From contig CAVRHR010000005.1 in the NCBI GenBank assembly GCA_963721005.1, positions 1,116,001 to 1,180,000 on the forward strand: DNA of 64,000 nt. The letters are read 5' to 3'. The translations under genes were made by a program, and so were the position numbers. The notes under the pieces are model-generated. The model worked only from the letters and a program-made list of their open reading frames with translations. It did no database searches and was not told where the DNA came from. Below are positions 1 to 8,600 of this stretch, one piece after another. The DNA comes from VAZQ01 sp963721005. Lineage in GTDB: Bacteria > Pseudomonadota > Alphaproteobacteria > Rhizobiales > Xanthobacteraceae. Position 1 is the first letter of the stretch; each line of letters starts with the position of its first letter.

Positions 1-739
1 CCCCGAGCGCATCGAGCTCGGCGGCGGCGGCGGCTCCTTCGACGAAATCGCGCGCGCAGCCGGCCGCCGCGAGCCGAAACAGGCGTACGGCTACCTTCTT
101 GTCGCCCTGCTGCAGCGCCACTTCGGCGCTGTAGAATTGAGCTTCGCAGGTCCGACCTCTTCTTGTGTCGACGTCCGGATCATCGGCGGCATCGAGCACG
201 GTCGCGGGAGTCGCATTGCCGAGGAACATGCGTATCACCGGCGCGGGCCATTTCGTCATGTCGATTTGCGAGATGGCCTGCTGCAGGCCGCTCGCCACGT
301 TGCCGCGCTGGTCGATGATGTGCATCCAAAGGGCATAATAAGGATATTCGGGATCGAGACGGCTTGCCTCTTTCAGATCGGCCAGCGCATGCGCATGATC
401 GCCGGCGTAGAAATTGGCGATGCCGCGATGAAAATAGGCATCGTCGTCCTTGGGCTCGCGTCTAATGGCTGCGTTGTAGAAGACGATGATTCGGCTGAGA
501 TCGTTCTTGGCCTGCTCTCTGCTGTCACGATTGCGGCGACCGGCGGAATCGGGGGAATCGAGCCGGACAAGCTCAATGCAGTTGCGAGCGTCGCTGCCGC
601 CGGTCTCGTAGCTGCCGGCTCGTTCTCCATCGAGATTGCCACCGCCGCAACCTTTCAGGTCACAGCAACCGGCGTGCGCCGTAGAATTCGCCGCCGTAGC
701 GAGCAATGCAATCGCGATCCCGATCAGGCAACGGCGCAT
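1..739 (-). CDS. Secreted TPR-repeat protein, 3' end cut by window edge
   Basis: The reading frame opens with ATG at 739 and stays open for 246 codons to the window edge, so the C-terminus is missing. Residues 1 to about 23 form a signal peptide (MRRCLIGIAIALLATAANS followed by an AHA cleavage-like site), after which come two Cys pairs (CCDLKGCGGG). Around residues 75-125 there is a tetratricopeptide-like helix pair (AYFHRGIANFYAGDHAHAL, then DLKEASRLDPEYPYYAL). TPR proteins of this kind usually act as periplasmic or lipoprotein-like scaffolds, but no partner can be read from the sequence. A GAG-rich stretch just upstream of the ATG can serve as ribosome binding site. The next gene upstream (798-1115) points the same way. 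The fold is fairly sure; the role is unknown. Confidence 0.75.
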   Translation of the reverse strand, partial: MRRCLIGIAIALLATAANSTAHAGCCDLKGCGGGNLDGERAGSYETGGSDARNCIELVRLDSPDSAGRRNRDSREQAKNDLSRIIVFYNAAIRREPKDDDAYFHRGIANFYAGDHAHALADLKEASRLDPEYPYYALWMHIIDQRGNVASGLQQAISQIDMTKWPAPVIRMFLGNATPATVLDAADDPDVDTRRGRTCEAQFYSAEVALQQGDKKVAVRLFRLAAAGCARDFVEGAAAAAELDALG

Positions 740-797
740 AGCTCTCACTCCTCAAAAATATCAAGAAGGTACGGGCAGGAGACCAGTCATCAGCCAT

Positions 798-1115
798 TCA
801 GTGTCGAGCGGACTGAAACGCGTCGAGGGTGACGCTGCTGGCGATCCGGTCGTAGATCGCCATGGCGTCCATGACGTATCCTTCGTGACAGACGATCCGC
901 GCCTCCAATAGCGCCAGCATCGCATCGCTCAATTTCGCCGTCGGGACGGTGCTGCTGTTCTCCCCTTCCTCGATCAACATGAGGACTTGAAGGTCGCGTG
1001 CGGCGCACCCGCGTGTGAACGAGCCGGCGGTCGCGCTGTCGAGCAGAGCGCAAAGACAAATCGCTGCGAGGCCCCATCGGACAGAGTGTTCAGGCGAGCT
1101 TGCGTACATGGCCAA
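798..1115 (-). CDS. Small secreted hypothetical protein
   Basis: This 105-residue frame starts with a hydrophobic segment (WGLAAICLCALLDSATA, residues 14-30) that looks like a signal peptide. The mature part is mostly helical in character and holds two Cys (CAARD near 38 and RIVCHEG near 75), which could form a disulfide in the periplasm. It lies 58 bp upstream of the TPR protein on the same strand, so the two may be co-transcribed. I recognise no family. The start could also be the second Met, two codons in. Confidence 0.55.
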   Translation of the reverse strand: MAMYASSPEHSVRWGLAAICLCALLDSATAGSFTRGCAARDLQVLMLIEEGENSSTVPTAKLSDAMLALLEARIVCHEGYVMDAMAIYDRIASSVTLDAFQSARH

Positions 1116-1242
1116 ACTCCTTCGTCGTGGCTTTGGATTCCGCCCTCTGTTTTCGTCCGGTCGCGAAGGCGTTGGACGGCCGCTGCGTTTTGGTGCCGTG
1201 CAACGTGTCGCGGGATCTGAAGCTTGCGAGGGAGGACTTGTT

Positions 1243-1272
1243 ACCCCTCCCCCTTCATCCGGGGGGAGGGGT
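1243..1272. repeat. GC-rich hairpin in intergenic gap
   Basis: An almost perfect inverted repeat (ACCCCTCCCCC, seven-base loop, then GGGGGGAGGGGT) lies in the 195-bp gap between 1115 and 1311. It could end transcription of the 1311-1541 gene, although no U-run follows. Short GC palindromes of this sort are commonly dispersed in these genomes. Confidence 0.5.
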
Positions 1273-1310
1273 CGCGTTCCGCAAGGGGAACCGGATTCCG
1301 GTCGGAGGGC

Positions 1311-1541
1311 CTAGCGGCTGCGGCCTTTCCGGCCCGGCTGAGCAAAATCCTCCTGCTGGCTCGGCGACGCATACCCGTAGCTGGTGCCGGGCATGTGCCG
1401 CGCGCTCTGGCCCAGATACTCATTCCATTCCCGCACGCTTTGCGCCGTGCTCGGGTTGGTCTCGACCTCGTTCGCCAGAACCGCGGATGCGGAGCCGAGA
1501 AGGAGCGCGGCCGCCAGAGCGATCTTCGTGTTGGTGATCAT
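1311..1541 (-). CDS. Small secreted hypothetical protein
   Basis: The frame is open further upstream, but the ATG at 1541 is chosen because it is preceded by CAGGAGACGACG (AGGAG eight bases away) and begins a clean signal peptide (MITNTKIALAAALLLGSASA followed by VLA). The 76-residue product has a short mature part with the features SVREWNEYLGQSARHMPG and a basic tail (GRKGRSR). It has no Cys. It is probably a periplasmic peptide of unknown role. It is divergent from the response regulator at 1790 across a gap of about 250 bp. Confidence 0.6.
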   Translation of the reverse strand: MITNTKIALAAALLLGSASAVLANEVETNPSTAQSVREWNEYLGQSARHMPGTSYGYASPSQQEDFAQPGRKGRSR

Positions 1542-1789
1542 CGTCGTCTCCTGTATTTGACTGCCCACACCCTGCTGGTGTGCCCGCGTAACATGTTGCT
1601 GAGAACGCTCGCGGTAAATCCGCCTGATGAACCAGGGACGATCGAATGGTGGAAGGCCGGCTGGCAGCACAAAAGCCGATGGATATTGGGTTTGCTGAGC
1701 CTTCCCGGGCATAATAAGATCAGTGCTTTGCTCCTGGGATTGGAGTATGAAATGTTCAGCTGGAGCAGCCGGGCCAAGGATTGGGGTTG

Positions 1790-2455
1790 ATGAAGATCCT
1801 GGTAGTTGATGATCACATCTTGATTCGCGAGGCCCTGCGCGGCGTCCTCAAGGAATTGAGATCGGATGCAGTCGTCCTGGAGGCCTCGGATGGGGGCCAG
1901 GGGATGCAGCTCATGGCCGAGCACGCCGACATCAACCTCATCCTGCTCGATTTGAATCTGCCGGATCGCGACGGCTTTTCGATGCTGGCCGAATTGCGCG
2001 AGAGGTATCTGGCGACCTCCGTTGTGGTGCTTTCGGGTCAGCAGGACCGCGCCAGCGTCGTCAAAGCCCTCGATCTCGGGGCGCTCGGCTTCATCCCGAA
2101 ATCCGCCCACCGTGAAGTGATGCTGGCGGCCCTGGAGCTGGTTTTCGCGGGCGGCATCTACATTCCCCCGGAAATTCTGTCCCGGCAGGAACCGATTTCG
2201 GCGCCACCAGGGCCGTCCGCCGAGGCTTCGCGGAGCCCGCCAAAGGACCTGGGGCTGACGGAGCGACAGCTCGAAGTGCTTGCCCTTATCATGCGAGGCA
2301 AGAGCAACAAGGCGATTGCCCGCGTGCTCGACGTGGCCGAGCCCACGGTAAAGAACCACATCACCGCCATCCTCAAGGCGCTGAAGGTCACCAACCGGAC
2401 CGAGGCCGTTATTTCGGTCCTAAGATCGGGTTGGGAACTGCCGCCCACATCATAG
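1790..2455 (+). CDS. NarL/LuxR-type response regulator
   Basis: The product has 221 residues. Residues 1-120 form a receiver domain with the acidic pair D7-D8, phospho-acceptor D54 (LILLDLNLPD) and conserved K104 (FIPKSA). A Pro/Ser-rich linker follows, then a LuxR-type helix-turn-helix at about 155-215 (LTERQLEVLALIMRGKSNK, TVKNHITAILKALKV). Such proteins bind DNA when phosphorylated. ATG 1790 is preferred over the TTG at 1781 because AAGGA lies nine bases upstream of it and the frame then begins MKILVVDDH. No kinase is directly adjacent; the hybrid kinase at 3186-5498 is the nearest candidate partner. A hairpin terminator starts right at the stop codon. Confidence 0.9.
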   Translation: MKILVVDDHILIREALRGVLKELRSDAVVLEASDGGQGMQLMAEHADINLILLDLNLPDRDGFSMLAELRERYLATSVVVLSGQQDRASVVKALDLGALGFIPKSAHREVMLAALELVFAGGIYIPPEILSRQEPISAPPGPSAEASRSPPKDLGLTERQLEVLALIMRGKSNKAIARVLDVAEPTVKNHITAILKALKVTNRTEAVISVLRSGWELPPTS

Positions 2456-2500
2456 AGCGGTTTCACATAGCCCGGAGAAAGAAACCGCTCTGGCATTTTT
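2454..2500 (+). terminator. Rho-independent terminator after response regulator
   Basis: An 11-bp perfect stem (AGAGCGGTTTC at 2454 and GAAACCGCTCT at 2481) overlaps the stop codon region of the regulator gene and is followed by GGCATTTTTGCATTT, a T-rich run. Confidence 0.6.
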
Positions 2501-2509
2501 GCATTTGTC

Positions 2510-2580
2510 GCATTTTCGGACGGAAAACCGGATTCCACCCCCGCCTTCGCGAGGGCATGCTTTTCCTGAAAATGCTCTAG
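2510..2580. repeat. Dispersed palindrome, rhizobial RIME-like
   Basis: Outer arms GCATTTTC (2510) and GAAAATGC (2568) enclose GGAAAACCGGATTCC. This layout, with a CTCTAGCGCATGA-type tail, resembles the short intergenic palindromes scattered through rhizobial genomes. The family assignment is from memory. Confidence 0.45.
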
Positions 2581-2620
2581 CGCATGAATTTCGACGGCCC
2601 GCGAAGCAGCCTCGAGTGAG

Positions 2621-3025
2621 CTACATGAGCCGCTTCAGAAGAGCGCGAAGCGCCTTCGGGTCCACCGGCTTGTGCAGCACCTGATAGCCGCGACGGTCCA
2701 CTTCCCGGACCAGCCCGGGGGCGGCGTCGCCGCTGATCAGGATCGCCGGGATCGGGAACTCATGGCGCAGCCGCGCGATCACCTCGATGCCCGTCGTCCC
2801 CTCCGACAGATGGTAATCGCAGATCAGCAAGTCCGGCTGCTGCTCGAGCTCCGCGAGCTGCGTCAGCGCCGCTGCTTCCGAGGCGGCAGACACGACCCGC
2901 AGGCCCCAGTTGCGGAGCAACCCTCCGATCGCGTCCAAGGCCAAAGGGTCATCATCTATCACTACCACCATTGCAATCGCCGATCCGGTAGCCGTCGTTC
3001 GCCCGATCCCGAAATCCTCGCTCAT
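2621..3025 (-). CDS. Stand-alone receiver-domain protein
   Basis: This 134-residue protein is a single receiver domain: acidic cluster D24-D26, phospho-acceptor D70 (LLICDYHLSEG) and K119 (LHKPVDP). It lacks an output domain, as in CheY-like or Spo0F-like relays. It closely resembles the C-terminal receiver of the hybrid kinase next door (compare SDYLLSEGKTGIDAIERLR there with CDYHLSEGTTGIEVIARLR here), so it is probably a duplicate of that domain working in the same phosphorelay. The start is uncertain: Met 19 (MVVVIDDDP) is also possible, and neither has a strong ribosome binding site. Confidence 0.85.
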   Translation of the reverse strand: MSEDFGIGRTTATGSAIAMVVVIDDDPLALDAIGGLLRNWGLRVVSAASEAAALTQLAELEQQPDLLICDYHLSEGTTGIEVIARLRHEFPIPAILISGDAAPGLVREVDRRGYQVLHKPVDPKALRALLKRLM

Positions 3026-3185
3026 CGGACAGATATAACCGGTGCCGATGCGGAGCTGAATCCGCCGGAAGTATCGTCAGATGGTTTGGTGAAAACGCCG
3101 GCAACGCGGAAAATATTCTGTCGGCACAATGGATTGGGCCCGGCCCGGCGCGTGGCCCGGAATAGTACTTTACTCCCAGAGACCA

Positions 3186-5498
3186 TCAGCGCTCGGCATC
3201 GGACATCGCCGGGAGGCGATCGACCTTGGCCTTCTTCAACAGCTGGTTCAGCATGGCGCGCAGCACCATCGGTTCGACCGGTTTGTGTTGCAGGTGATAG
3301 CCGCCGGCGCGGGCTTCGCGCAGTCGCTCGGGACTGATATCGCCGCTGATGAGAAAGGCGGGAATCGGGCTACCGAAGGCGGTGCGCAGGCGCTCGATGG
3401 CGTCGATACCGGTTTTCCCCTCGGACAGCAGATAATCCGAGATGATCAGATCCGGTGGTTGCTCAGATGCGGCAAGGCTGGTCAGCGCCGCCGCATCGCT
3501 CGCGCCGGTGACGACACGGCAGCCCCAACTGCGGAATAGGCCCCGCATCCCCTCGAGCACCAGCGGATCATCGTCGATGACGACAACCAGCTTGCCGTGG
3601 GAGACATCGAGCGTGGCGTCGACCGGCGCCGGCGGCTTGGCGACGTCGGCCCGGGCAGCCACGCAGGGTATCGCTACCGAAAAGCAGGAACCCTTGCCCA
3701 AGGTGGAGCTCAAGGCGATCGGATGGTCGAGCAGGCGACACAAGCGCTCGACGATGGCGAGTCCGAGGCCAAGTCCGGCACGCCGATCGCGGTCGGGTTC
3801 GCCCAGGCGATAGAACTCGCCGAATATGTTGCGGCGTTGGTCCGCCGGAATCCCGACCCCCGTATCCCAGACTTCGATCCGCAGTGCAGCGCCGCGCCTG
3901 CGGCAGCCGACCAGCAGGCCTCCGCGCGAGGTGTAGCGTACCGCGTTGGAGACCAGGTTGAACAGGATTCGCTCGAGCAGGATAAAGTCCGTGCGCACCC
4001 AGGCGTCGTGCGGAACGACCCGCAGCGACAATTTCTTCTCCCGCGCCGCTTCGGCGAAAGTCGATTCAATTCTCTCCAACAGTCGTGCGATTGGAAACTC
4101 GCTGACCTCCTGCATCAACACTCCGGCATCGAGCTTGGAGATATCCAAGAGCGCGCTGAACAGCTCGTTCATGGCGGCGAGCGCGGTATCGATGCGCTCG
4201 ACCACCCCGCTTCTTTCGGTCGCCCGCATGCGGCCGCGCAATTGGGCGACAAACAGGCCGAGCGCATGCAACGGCTGTCGCAGATCGTGGCTCGCCGCCG
4301 CCAGAAAGCGCGATTTGGCCTGGTTGGCGAGCTCGAGCTGTTGGGTGCGCTCCTCGACCTTGCGCTCCAGCGTGGCATGCGAGTCCTGCAGCCGGTGCGA
4401 CATCCGGTTGAAATCCTCGGCCAATTCCTCGAATTCATCACCGGTCTGGAGCTCGAGACGTGCATCCAGCTCTCCGGCTTCCAGGCGCGCAGCGCCCCGG
4501 CGCAACACCTCGATTGGTCCCACCACGCGCCGGCCGAGCAGCACAGCCGCGCCGACCGCCATGACGCACACCAGCAAGAGGATTCCGCCGGTCCGGAGCA
4601 GCGAAGCCCGCAGAGGCGCGTAGACCTCGGTCAAGGGCCGTTCGACAAACACCGTCCATCCGACGTTTGGAATATGCACCTGCGAGACCAGGACCCACTG
4701 GCTGGCGAGATTCTGGTAAACGCCGGGCGCCCCGTCTCCCGGGTCCGGGTTGCGCAGGGCCGCCACCTGCGGAAGGTCGGACAGATTCTTGCGCTGCAGC
4801 ACCAGATGCAGATCCGGATGGGCGACCAGGCTTCCGGCACCGTCCACCACGTAGGCGTAGCCCGATTCACCCACCTTGATCTCTTGCACGACATCCCAGA
4901 CGTAGCGAACGTTGACCTCGGCCGCGAGCACGCCGACCACCTCGCCGACGAAGGGCTCGATCGGCGCCGCGATGACAATGCGAGGCTCGAAGGAATTGGG
5001 AGGAAAAATGACCGGTCCGAAATAGATCGTGCCGGACCGGGCGGCGGTGAAATATTCCGCCGCGGAATGATCCGCGGCGGCGTTGGGCACGGATCTACCG
5101 ATCCGCGACTGGCGAAGCGCCTCATGCCCGTCCGGATCCAGCGCGACGACGTTTCGGATCGCCGGCACGTTCTTGAGGAGCTCGCGAAGGTCGGTGTTGT
5201 AGTCGTCGCTGACCCTCCCCCCTGTCAGATTCCTGGGATGGGCGGCCAGATTGACCGCTCGCGCTACCTCCTCGATATAATTGCGGATTCGAAGCGCGGC
5301 CAATTCGGCCATTTGGCGATGCACGACCTCGACATTCTGGCGGGCCTCCTGGAATCGGAACCCCATCTCCACCAGGATGCCCGCGACCAGCGAGCCGCCC
5401 ACCAGCGTGGCGCAGACCAGGAAATACCGCCGGACAAGGCGGCCCCGCCGGCCGGTGCCCAAGGCCGCAGACCGGTCCAAGCTCTGCCGCTCCGCCAT
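3186..5498 (-). CDS. Membrane hybrid sensor histidine kinase (dCache-HAMP-HK-REC)
   Basis: The product has 770 residues. A transmembrane helix at 24-44 is followed by a periplasmic sensor of dCache type (about 50-295, with IYFGPVIFPP and GESGYAYVVDG), a second transmembrane helix at 303-322 and a HAMP linker. The kinase core has the phospho-acceptor H404 (SHDLRQPLHALGL), N518 (NLVSNAVRY), the G1 box DTGVGI at 545-550 and G2 GLGLGLAIV. A receiver at 635-755 carries D688 (IISDYLLSEG). It should sense a small periplasmic ligand and feed a phosphorelay, plausibly through the lone receiver at 2621-3025. Two ABC-type binding proteins lie directly upstream in the same direction, so they may deliver the ligand. 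Confidence 0.93.
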   Translation of the reverse strand: MAERQSLDRSAALGTGRRGRLVRRYFLVCATLVGGSLVAGILVEMGFRFQEARQNVEVVHRQMAELAALRIRNYIEEVARAVNLAAHPRNLTGGRVSDDYNTDLRELLKNVPAIRNVVALDPDGHEALRQSRIGRSVPNAAADHSAAEYFTAARSGTIYFGPVIFPPNSFEPRIVIAAPIEPFVGEVVGVLAAEVNVRYVWDVVQEIKVGESGYAYVVDGAGSLVAHPDLHLVLQRKNLSDLPQVAALRNPDPGDGAPGVYQNLASQWVLVSQVHIPNVGWTVFVERPLTEVYAPLRASLLRTGGILLLVCVMAVGAAVLLGRRVVGPIEVLRRGAARLEAGELDARLELQTGDEFEELAEDFNRMSHRLQDSHATLERKVEERTQQLELANQAKSRFLAAASHDLRQPLHALGLFVAQLRGRMRATERSGVVERIDTALAAMNELFSALLDISKLDAGVLMQEVSEFPIARLLERIESTFAEAAREKKLSLRVVPHDAWVRTDFILLERILFNLVSNAVRYTSRGGLLVGCRRRGAALRIEVWDTGVGIPADQRRNIFGEFYRLGEPDRDRRAGLGLGLAIVERLCRLLDHPIALSSTLGKGSCFSVAIPCVAARADVAKPPAPVDATLDVSHGKLVVVIDDDPLVLEGMRGLFRSWGCRVVTGASDAAALTSLAASEQPPDLIISDYLLSEGKTGIDAIERLRTAFGSPIPAFLISGDISPERLREARAGGYHLQHKPVEPMVLRAMLNQLLKKAKVDRLPAMSDAER

Positions 5499-5537
5499 GT
5501 TGGCACACCCCGATGTCGACCAGCACCAGCCGACGGT

Positions 5538-6482
5538 TCAGATCAGGCGTAGCCCGTCGACTTCGCGCGTCGGGATCCCGAGCGCCTTGCTGGCGGATTT
5601 GCTGACTGCCCACTCGAAGTCGGTATCGACAGCCTCCGTGGTCACGGGAAGCTTCGCGCCAGGGTTGGCCCGGAGGATCTGATGGACGTGTCCCGCCGTG
5701 CGTTCGCCGCACCTGTATTGCGTGACGCCGTATCCGCCAAAGGCGCCGCCGCGATCGTCCGGCACCCAATCAATGGTCGGGAAGAAGGCCGGAAGCCTCT
5801 TTTCCGCTTGGACCCCTTTGATGATCTCGTGCATCGCCCCGAAGAACATATCCACCGGCAGGACGTGCACGCCGACAGTCGCCGTTCCGGCCGTTCTTTC
5901 GGGCAGCTTCGAGAGCTGCACCGGCAAGTCATCATGAGACCGGACGAAGACCTCCTTCGGCTCTACGCCTTTCTTGGTTGCGGCAGCCTTGACCAATACC
6001 AAGGCACTCTGGGAAATATCGTGCTCGTTGAAGTGGAGGATGAGCACCTTCTCGAGGGTCGGGACTGCCGTGAAGAACCGATCGAAGCAGTGGCCGGCCG
6101 TTTGCGTTCGCATTGCCGAGAAGCCGGTGGCGCGTCCCGCCTTTACGAATCGTTCGTCCCCGAACTCGGAGCAGTTCGGGAAAACGATCGGAAGCTCTTT
6201 GGTGTGCTCTCCGGCCGCACGCATCACCTTGGTCGACATCGCAAAGATGAGGGCGGGATGCTTCGGCATGTCCGCAAAGGCATGTCCCCTCGCGATGTGG
6301 TCGAGCCAGTTTTGCTTGTAGTCGATGACGAAGTCGGTGCCGAGCTCGCACTCGAGATCCGCCAACCCATCGATCAAGCCGGAGATGTACGGCCGCACCT
6401 CGTGCAGCTTGCCGGGACGATCGATCCGCCGGCTATGCTTGGGGTCGCCCACCGCCAAGGCCAGGATTGTCTTCGGCGCCAT
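5538..6482 (-). CDS. ABC-type binding protein (ABC_sub_bind family), no signal peptide
   Basis: This 314-residue protein matches the ABC_sub_bind fold (TrpX/LivK-like periplasmic-binding type I). Recognisable blocks are LADLECELGTDFVIDY, PALIFAMSTKVMRAA, FSAMRTQTAGHCFDRF and VLILHFNEHD. Unlike typical members it begins directly with MAPKTILALAVGDPKHS, with no hydrophobic export signal. It may be cytoplasmic or exported in another way. It sits 27 bp downstream of a second member of the same family that does have an N-terminal hydrophobic segment. No permease or ATPase gene is nearby. It lies immediately upstream of the hybrid kinase, so a sensory role is possible. Confidence 0.75.
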   Translation of the reverse strand: MAPKTILALAVGDPKHSRRIDRPGKLHEVRPYISGLIDGLADLECELGTDFVIDYKQNWLDHIARGHAFADMPKHPALIFAMSTKVMRAAGEHTKELPIVFPNCSEFGDERFVKAGRATGFSAMRTQTAGHCFDRFFTAVPTLEKVLILHFNEHDISQSALVLVKAAATKKGVEPKEVFVRSHDDLPVQLSKLPERTAGTATVGVHVLPVDMFFGAMHEIIKGVQAEKRLPAFFPTIDWVPDDRGGAFGGYGVTQYRCGERTAGHVHQILRANPGAKLPVTTEAVDTDFEWAVSKSASKALGIPTREVDGLRLI

Positions 6483-6509
6483 TGCTTTGCTCCCTCTGCC
6501 CTCTATCCC

Positions 6510-7652
6510 CTACCGAATGACACGATCCGCCTGATGCAGCACCTCGAGCGGTAGGGAGATCCCGAGGCACTCCGCGGCCTTCAAATTGATCGCAAAGGTA
6601 GGATCGACGGGCTCGACCGGCAAATCGCCGGGTTTCACGCCCTTGCTGATCTTGTCGACATAGAAGGCATCGCGCCCGCCCGCCTGGTAGGCGCTGGGTC
6701 CATAAGCCCCGATCGCGCCCCAGTCGGCCATGAAATCCTGCAGCCCGAAGGCGGGAATGCGCCGCTCGAGGCTGGCTTCAAGCACGACATCGACATTGCT
6801 GATAATGAGCGAATCCGGAAGGATCATGATCCCGTCTCCGGGCTTCCACTGAAATTTGGCCAGCGCGGCCTCCAATTCCTCCCGGCTGGTGACGCTCCAG
6901 TCAAGGACCTCGATCTTCAACTGTTCGGCGACCGCTTTGATCTCTTCCATGCTTTTCTCGGACGGCCCGTAGTTGGGCACGCGCATCGTGATCAGCCGCC
7001 GCAGACCCGGTACCATGTCCCGGAACAGCTCTACCCGCTTACCGCTGCCCTGCACCAACTGGTGGCTCACCCCGGTAATGAAACCTCCCGGGCGGGCGAG
7101 CGAGTTCACGAACCCCTCGCCCACCGGATCGCTGACGCCGGTCATGAGGATCGGCATCGACCGGCCGCGCGTCTCCTCCTGAGCCACGCGGACCGCCAGG
7201 GTTGCGACGCCGACGATCATGTCAACCTTCCGGCGCACGAACTCGCGGGCGTATTCCCTTACCTCCTTGAGCGTTCCGACGCCCAGCTCGAGGGCGAAAC
7301 GACGGCCGGGCTTGCCGGCATTGCCGGGCCGGTCTTCCACGTATTTCAGCTTCTCGAGCTCATCGTGCAGGCCAAGGACATAAAATGGCATGGCCTCGCG
7401 CGGTCGCTCCGCGGAGGCCAACTGATAGTCCCGAGGCCCACAATGCCAGGTCGGCACGGGGCGCGGCCCGAGCGCCAGGACGCCGATCTCGATTCGCTTC
7501 TCTTGGGTTGCGCCTGCCGACGGAATGATGATCAACAAGCCTGCGATGATCAAATATGCCGCGCACCGCGGCCACTCCCCGCCAATTTGAGCGCGGCTGC
7601 AAGCTCCGCCGACACCCTCGCCTGTCTTGATCGCAGTGCTGGTTGGAATCAT
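6510..7652 (-). CDS. ABC-type periplasmic binding protein (ABC_sub_bind family)
   Basis: The product is about 380 residues. An N-terminal hydrophobic segment (AAYLIIAGLLIIIPSAGA) should act as signal or anchor. The body has the family blocks RRKVDMIVGVATLAVRVAQ, PILMTGVSDPVGEGFV, SLARPGGFITGVSH and the C-terminal RVIR end. A ligand such as an amino acid or aromatic compound is usual for the family, but this one cannot be specified. The frame is open to 7877. The start at 7652 is preferred because GGAGG lies five bases upstream of it; 7655 and 7664 are alternatives. The gene is probably co-transcribed with 5538-6482. Confidence 0.8.
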   Translation of the reverse strand: MIPTSTAIKTGEGVGGACSRAQIGGEWPRCAAYLIIAGLLIIIPSAGATQEKRIEIGVLALGPRPVPTWHCGPRDYQLASAERPREAMPFYVLGLHDELEKLKYVEDRPGNAGKPGRRFALELGVGTLKEVREYAREFVRRKVDMIVGVATLAVRVAQEETRGRSMPILMTGVSDPVGEGFVNSLARPGGFITGVSHQLVQGSGKRVELFRDMVPGLRRLITMRVPNYGPSEKSMEEIKAVAEQLKIEVLDWSVTSREELEAALAKFQWKPGDGIMILPDSLIISNVDVVLEASLERRIPAFGLQDFMADWGAIGAYGPSAYQAGGRDAFYVDKISKGVKPGDLPVEPVDPTFAINLKAAECLGISLPLEVLHQADRVIR

Positions 7653-8034
7653 CATCGCCTCCATCCATACTTGCTGACGAGGAACGACGCTCAGGTGCTT
7701 TATCCCGTCCCCGCCGATCGGGCGCCAAGCAATCGATGCCTTGTCTGCCGGGCCTTTCGGCGGCCCCTGCAGGCGGCACCCTATTTTGTAAGCACGCGCA
7801 TTTTGTGGGCGCCGACCGGGGCAGTAAATCAGCCTGACGTACTGGATCGATTGCCAAGAACCCTGCGCAATGCGCAAAAGCCCTGATTTATGGGCATTAG
7901 CTGCTTCGCGCGAGATGCGGCGGGTACCGGTACTAAAGTATGTTATACAACCAAACGGGAAACATTCTTGTGTTTCCTTAATGAACAGTCACACGGGCAG
8001 GAGAAAACAGAAGGTATCCGAATAATGGTCGTTG
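7653..8034. other. AT-richer intergenic stretch with one small hairpin
   Basis: No convincing gene lies here. A 7-bp perfect stem (GGAAACA at 7958, TGTTTCC at 7971) could act as a weak terminator for the minus-strand remnant at 8035. The stretch should also contain the promoter of the binding-protein genes. Confidence 0.4.
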
Positions 8035-8310
8035 CTACTGCGCCGTAATGACGCGGCGGGTTTTGGCGACCACGTCCTCGGGGGTGGCGTAGAGATCGTC
8101 GATCAGGGTCTCGACAGCGTGGCCGGAGACCGGGCTGACATCGAGTGCCATGCGCTTGGCGTCATCGAGGAATTCCGGATCCGTCAAGGTGGCGGCGAAG
8201 GCCGCACGCAGCAGCTCTTTCCTTTCGGTCGGCAGATCGGGCGGCGCCATGAACGGCCAGGCGAACTCCTGCGGCCCGAACACCACCTTGAGGATCTGGC
8301 GTTGCGCGCC
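8035..8310 (-). pseudogene. C-terminal fragment of a Bug/TctC binding protein
   Basis: About 90 residues match the end of Bug-family (tripartite tricarboxylate transporter, TctC) receptors: QRQILKVVFGPQEFAWPF, then APPDLPTERKELLRAAF, DPEFLDDAKRMALDV and YATPEDVVAKTRRV. The N-terminal two-thirds of the usual protein of about 325 residues is absent. Upstream of about 8310 the sequence changes to an unrelated frame, so this is a truncated remnant. Confidence 0.75.
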
Positions 8311-8549
8311 GTCTTATCGAGAATACCGGCTCCCGATCGCGCGGCTTCGGCAAGGGCTTTCTCCCGGGGAGCGCCGCCACCGCTGTACGTGACAACGTCC
8401 CGGCTGTATGCGTCGGCGGAGAACTTCTCGACAATCCCAGTTATCGCAGCTTCTGTCTTCGCTACCGCCTCACTCGCGGACAGACTTCTAATCCCGTTTG
8501 CTAGGTCACCTATCTCCTTTAGGACAGCATCGATATTTGGTTCCGCCAC
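8184..8549 (-). CDS. Hypothetical protein fused out of frame into a Bug gene remnant
   Basis: The first 80 or so residues (MAEPNIDAVLKEIGDLANG, then SLSASEAVAKTEAAITGIV) look like a genuine acidic helical protein. From about residue 83 the frame runs in the wrong phase through the Bug remnant and gives a low-complexity Arg/Ser tail. The junction near 8305-8310 is probably a deletion or rearrangement scar. I do not recognise the N-terminal part. Whether it is expressed is doubtful. Confidence 0.35.
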   Translation of the reverse strand: MAEPNIDAVLKEIGDLANGIRSLSASEAVAKTEAAITGIVEKFSADAYSRDVVTYSGGGAPREKALAEAARSGAGILDKTARNARSSRWCSGRRSSPGRSWRRPICRPKGKSCCVRPSPPP

Positions 8550-8600
8550 AACGCCCCCCTATAGGACTTAGGATTTCTGCTCAGGCCAAAGCCATCACTC

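Noticed and set aside
3597..5552. Open frame of 651 codons on the plus strand
   Set aside because: It mirrors the hybrid kinase gene, whose frame has clear domains. The translation has no recognisable motif.
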